Positions 61,112 to 64,000 of a stretch of DNA of 64,000 nucleotides are shown here, piece by piece. Source of the DNA: Micromussa lordhowensis (taxonomy: Eukaryota > Cnidaria > Anthozoa > Scleractinia > Lobophylliidae); assembly GCA_964020085.1 (NCBI GenBank), contig OZ026598.1:18128201-18192200 (forward strand). Reading direction: 5' to 3'. The position numbers and the translations under genes are program-made. The notes beneath the pieces are model-generated. The model searched no databases, was not told the origin of the DNA, and saw only the letters and a list, made by a program, of their open reading frames with translations. Each line of letters begins with the position of its first letter. Positions within the stretch are counted from its first letter, which is position 1.

Positions 61112-61143
<32 letters not shown>

Positions 61144-61500
61144 TCAATTTCAGAGCGACATGAAACCATTTACGTCTCCTTTGTCAGTATTTCATGCAAA
61201 TTTTCCCTTTCTTTCATAACTAGGTTATTCTTCTTTTCTTGGAAATTGTTATTTTCATGATTAATTTGTAATAGGACTTCGTGTCGTCCAACAAATCGGA
61301 CTCCCGCTTCGCGGTCGTCCGATTTTGTCATCACTTGTATGATTACAGACCGAATTGGACTCCACTCAGTCCTATCACCATTACTTATCGTCTTACATAG
61401 ACTACAAATACCGTTTGCAGTTTTGTCGCCGGATTTTCTATACGATGTCGTTACAGTCATCGTGAAAATACACTGCATAAAACTTTTAGTAGGACGCACG
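60920..61500. repeat. Repeat region with facing partial palindromes
   Basis: GGACTTCGTGTCGTCC... and ...GGACTCCACTCAGTCC face each other around AAATCGGACTCCCGC and GTCGTCCGATTTTG (61273-61370). Upstream, the phrase TTATCGGAC/TTATTGGAC is repeated (61060-61100). Probably one or two MITE copies; ends not fixed. Confidence 0.45.
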
Positions 61501-61697
61501 AATACAGGGGCCGTCGCAACGTTGGGCCATGGGAAGCACTAAAAAAAAATAGCAGAAGAAAATGAGCTAAAATATGAAAGGAAAAAGAAGTTACCAAACT
61601 GTGCAAGAACAATAAAGCTAAAGCTCTTAACCATTTACTCCAAGAAAAGGAAGGAGAGTGATTGAAGACAATTAAATAAACGTATACGTAGGATTCA

Positions 61698-62003
61698 AAA
61701 TGGGTAAAAGGTAAAGTCTGCATTCGAGTCAAGTGACCCGTCATGCCGGAGCTTATCCCGGTTTCTGTAGCATGAGGACACTAGGAGTATTTCTTCTCCC
61801 CCCTGGATGGGATGCTAGTCAATCGCAGGGTTACCCCCAGCATTAAATTCGCCGGTACCCATTTATACACCTGGGTGGAGAGAGGCATTGCGAGGGTAAA
61901 ATGTCTTGCCCAAGAACACAACACAATGTCCCCGGCCAGGACTCGAACCCGGATCGCTCGATCCGGAGTCGAGCGCACTAACCATGAGGCCACCGCGCTT
62001 CCA
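61698..62003 (-). mobile_element. tRNA-derived SINE, upstream of RERE
   Basis: Nearly identical to the body and head of the SINE at 13990-14272, same orientation: box B as GGGTTCGAGTCC on the minus strand, and box A in CCTCATGGTTAGTG. TAGGATTCA at 61689-61697 and 62004-62012 is the likely target duplication. One of the best-kept family copies here. Confidence 0.85.
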
Positions 62004-62099
62004 TAGGATTCAGTATAGCGGACACTGTTAGATTAGTACCAGGCTTCCCCTCTCTCTTAGTCAATAATAAGAGTCATTTTTTGTCACTGACTTGTATTG

Positions 62100-62160
62100 T
62101 ATATTTTGGCAAGACGTTTCGGCTAACTCTTAAGCCTTCATCAGTTGAAAAAACGCTTGA
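62100..62160 (-). ncRNA. Hammerhead ribozyme motif with intact core
   Basis: On the minus strand, CTGATGA (62144-62138) is followed by a helix II (GGCTTA...TTAGCC type, one U-U mismatch, loop near AGAG), then GAAA and CGTC (62120-62113). All invariant core bases are present. Stem I is supported by CAA just before and TTG just after the core, with TTTT and AAAA further out across an internal loop, as in natural type I hammerheads. Helix III is minimal, as in Penelope-like and retrozyme ribozymes. Probably a retroelement end; the rest of the element is not identifiable. Confidence 0.75.
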
Positions 62161-62684
62161 TGTTGCGCGCGATTTAAAAAATTGAAGCGTTGCGCGTGCT
62201 GTATGCGCGTGACTCGAGATAATTCTAAGTGCGTGCTAAGTACTTGTAGACTTCTTATCCCGCTCTCTCTATTGTGCGAGGATTACGATCGATGTAAAAG
62301 CCTTCGGATGAAAAATGGCGCCAAAAAAGACTTATTTTCTCAGATGGTCAACTTATAAGGGGACGTTAAAAATCGTGGAGGACCCCTAACAGTTTGAAGC
62401 TGAAGGGCCCAAGACACTTTAATTGCAAAACCAGACACTGCATAGCAACATATGCTGCACGTTATGCAATTTCTTCCTGGCATGCCATAGGACCCCCGAG
62501 ACTTCATATGTCGGAATTTATGACGATAATTTCATTAAAAGTCACCCTAGTCGAGCGTTTTTTTTTTTTCGCAGAGAAGACATAAAAATTCATAGGAACA
62601 TCAGGTTTATCAGCTCACTTTTCTCTAGTTTCTTCTCTTCATTTTAGAACACTTTAGCCTCTGAGGGGGGCATTGGTGGGTTCT

Positions 62685-63185
62685 GAACACCGCAATACCG
62701 CAAAAAATTCAGCAAATTCCGCAATACTTCAATGCCGGGTTGAAACTCGATGTCATACCGAAACCACTAATCTGTATGTTAAGTTTAGACCAAAAATAGC
62801 AATTAAGAATTTGTGAATGAAGTCAGGTAATTTTCAATTCGGACAACATATATATATATAATCAAAATAAGTAACATCCATTGTTAATAGGCGTGATTGC
62901 TGATAATTAACAAAAATAACTTACACCTCTCTGATTGCCACACAAGGAATTGCAGTTCTCCGTTCCCACAAGACTTAAGTTTCATTGGGAACTCCAATTG
63001 GAAATTGGAAAAAGTTTGGAAAACGTTTGAAGACTTGGAGAATAATTTCTAATACCATCCAAAATGCTTAAAAAGAACCGCATCCCGCAAGTTAAGAGAA
63101 CACCGCAACTAACCGTATTTCGAGATTAAAATTACCGAAATACCGCAAGAGAAATTATCCTATACCGCAATACCGTCCTGTGACT
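62685..63185. repeat. Repeat rich in ACCGCAATACCGCAA
   Basis: CACCGCAATACCGCAA near 62690 and ATACCGCAATACCG near 63160 bracket about 500 bp with further CCGCAA phrases (62720-62730, 63085-63150). The ends are in direct orientation. Family not known. Confidence 0.4.
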
Positions 63186-63290
63186 CCCTCGACGACTTTA
63201 CTCTCAGTTAGTTTCTTCTCGGCCCTTCCAGCCACGGCAGACCCTTCAAGCCCGAGCCTGTTCACAGACTAGGAACTCTTTTTTTTTTTT

Positions 63291-63323
63291 GATCGTTTAG
63301 ACTAACTCTTAAGCCTTCATTAA
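63291..63323 (-). ncRNA. Decayed hammerhead motif, same family as 62113-62144
   Basis: On the minus strand TTAATGAAGGCTTAAGAGTT then AGTCTAAACGATC. The helix II and loop match the intact copy, but CUGAUGA has become TTAATGA, and GAAA and the cleavage triplet are also mutated. Not expected to be active. Confidence 0.55.
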
Positions 63324-64000
63324 CACTGCTCATGCTTATAAACAAATGAAATTACAGTCAAATCTGAATACAGCAGCCAACATCACCCCGGGGACAGAGA
63401 GATGAAAGCGGCCGTTATGGGTAGGTAGGGCTGAAATATGACACCTTTTTTTTGGGAGGTACAACACTTTTATATTTAAAAAATGCTGACTGTAGCATAA
63501 GAAATATCTAACACAATCAAAATGTATCAATAAAACAGAAACCAAACAGAAACAGAGACTAACGACTCGCTTTACGGATCAAGTTTCATGAACTTTTACA
63601 ATATACTGAATATTGGGTTTGGCAAACACCATTCGTCAGTCGTTGATTAACTGGCCGTTGTAGAAAGATTAAAATAAGAGAGAGTGTATGAACCGTCCGC
63701 CCGGACGAAAAAACATGAAAAACTGGCCATTGCCGAGAGGTGGAGATTCGACTGTATTCGTGTTATAAGCCCTCCTTCAATTTTCCTAGAGTGTGGGACA
63801 ATACATTTCTTACTTTCTCGTCAAATACCATTCAAATGATTACAACTGTTTACAAGCATCGCTAAACAGGCTTTTCTCTGAAAGGCCATGGGAACGAGGT
63901 TGGTTTCTTGGGTAATTAACTTATGTATGCAAAATATTTATTTAATTGAATAGTTCCGTAAATGTTTAATCCAAATGTTTTGACAAATCTATCGGCTTAT

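Overview
The window is a piece of an animal nuclear genome, AT-rich, with intron-containing genes, long intergenic stretches and many small non-autonomous transposons. Protein content (atrophin/RERE, heparan sulfate C5-epimerase, GH56 hyaluronidase, a multi-PH adaptor) is metazoan. The style of the SINEs, palindromic MITEs and hammerhead-bearing retroelement fragments resembles what I know of anthozoan cnidarians (stony corals or sea anemones). That placement is inference; the metazoan assignment is firm.

Layout. (1) 1-5289, plus strand: the 3' part of a protein with four PH domains and a very long acidic tail, all in one open exon, followed by about 2 kb of likely 3' UTR. (2) 9157-17685, plus: a six-exon hyaluronidase with a signal peptide, the GH56 catalytic Asp-x-Glu pair and a C-terminal membrane anchor. 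Its introns hold nested transposons, SINEs and ribozyme-like retroelement pieces. (3) 21916-30951, plus: a two-exon D-glucuronyl C5-epimerase (GLCE), a type II Golgi enzyme, with a 7.2 kb intron. (4) 30952-37180: an intergenic transposon nest with two inverted copies of a 416-bp TTAA-flanked MITE, a 2-kb TTA-flanked element carrying a broken ORF, and a perfect 104-bp palindrome inside that ORF. (5) 38189-49139, minus: an 18-coding-exon RERE/atrophin gene (BAH, ELM2, SANT, GATA finger, atrophin-type C-terminus), reconstructed exon by exon with every junction in frame. (6) 49140-64000: about 15 kb upstream of RERE with no gene I can support, holding SINEs, MITEs and an intact hammerhead ribozyme core.

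The two central genes both act on glycosaminoglycans (hyaluronidase degrades, GLCE modifies heparan sulfate during synthesis) and are same-strand neighbours about 4 kb apart. RERE is a chromatin corepressor. The first gene looks like a cytoskeletal or signalling adaptor. I see no operon-like or co-regulated system.

The most interesting hidden signal is a set of hammerhead ribozyme motifs in several states of decay (one intact core at 62113-62144 minus, one near-intact at 14991-15022 plus, three degraded). These are traces of Penelope-like or retrozyme-type retroelements. The nested, inverted and palindromic transposons at 10.7-12.5 kb and 33-37 kb come next.
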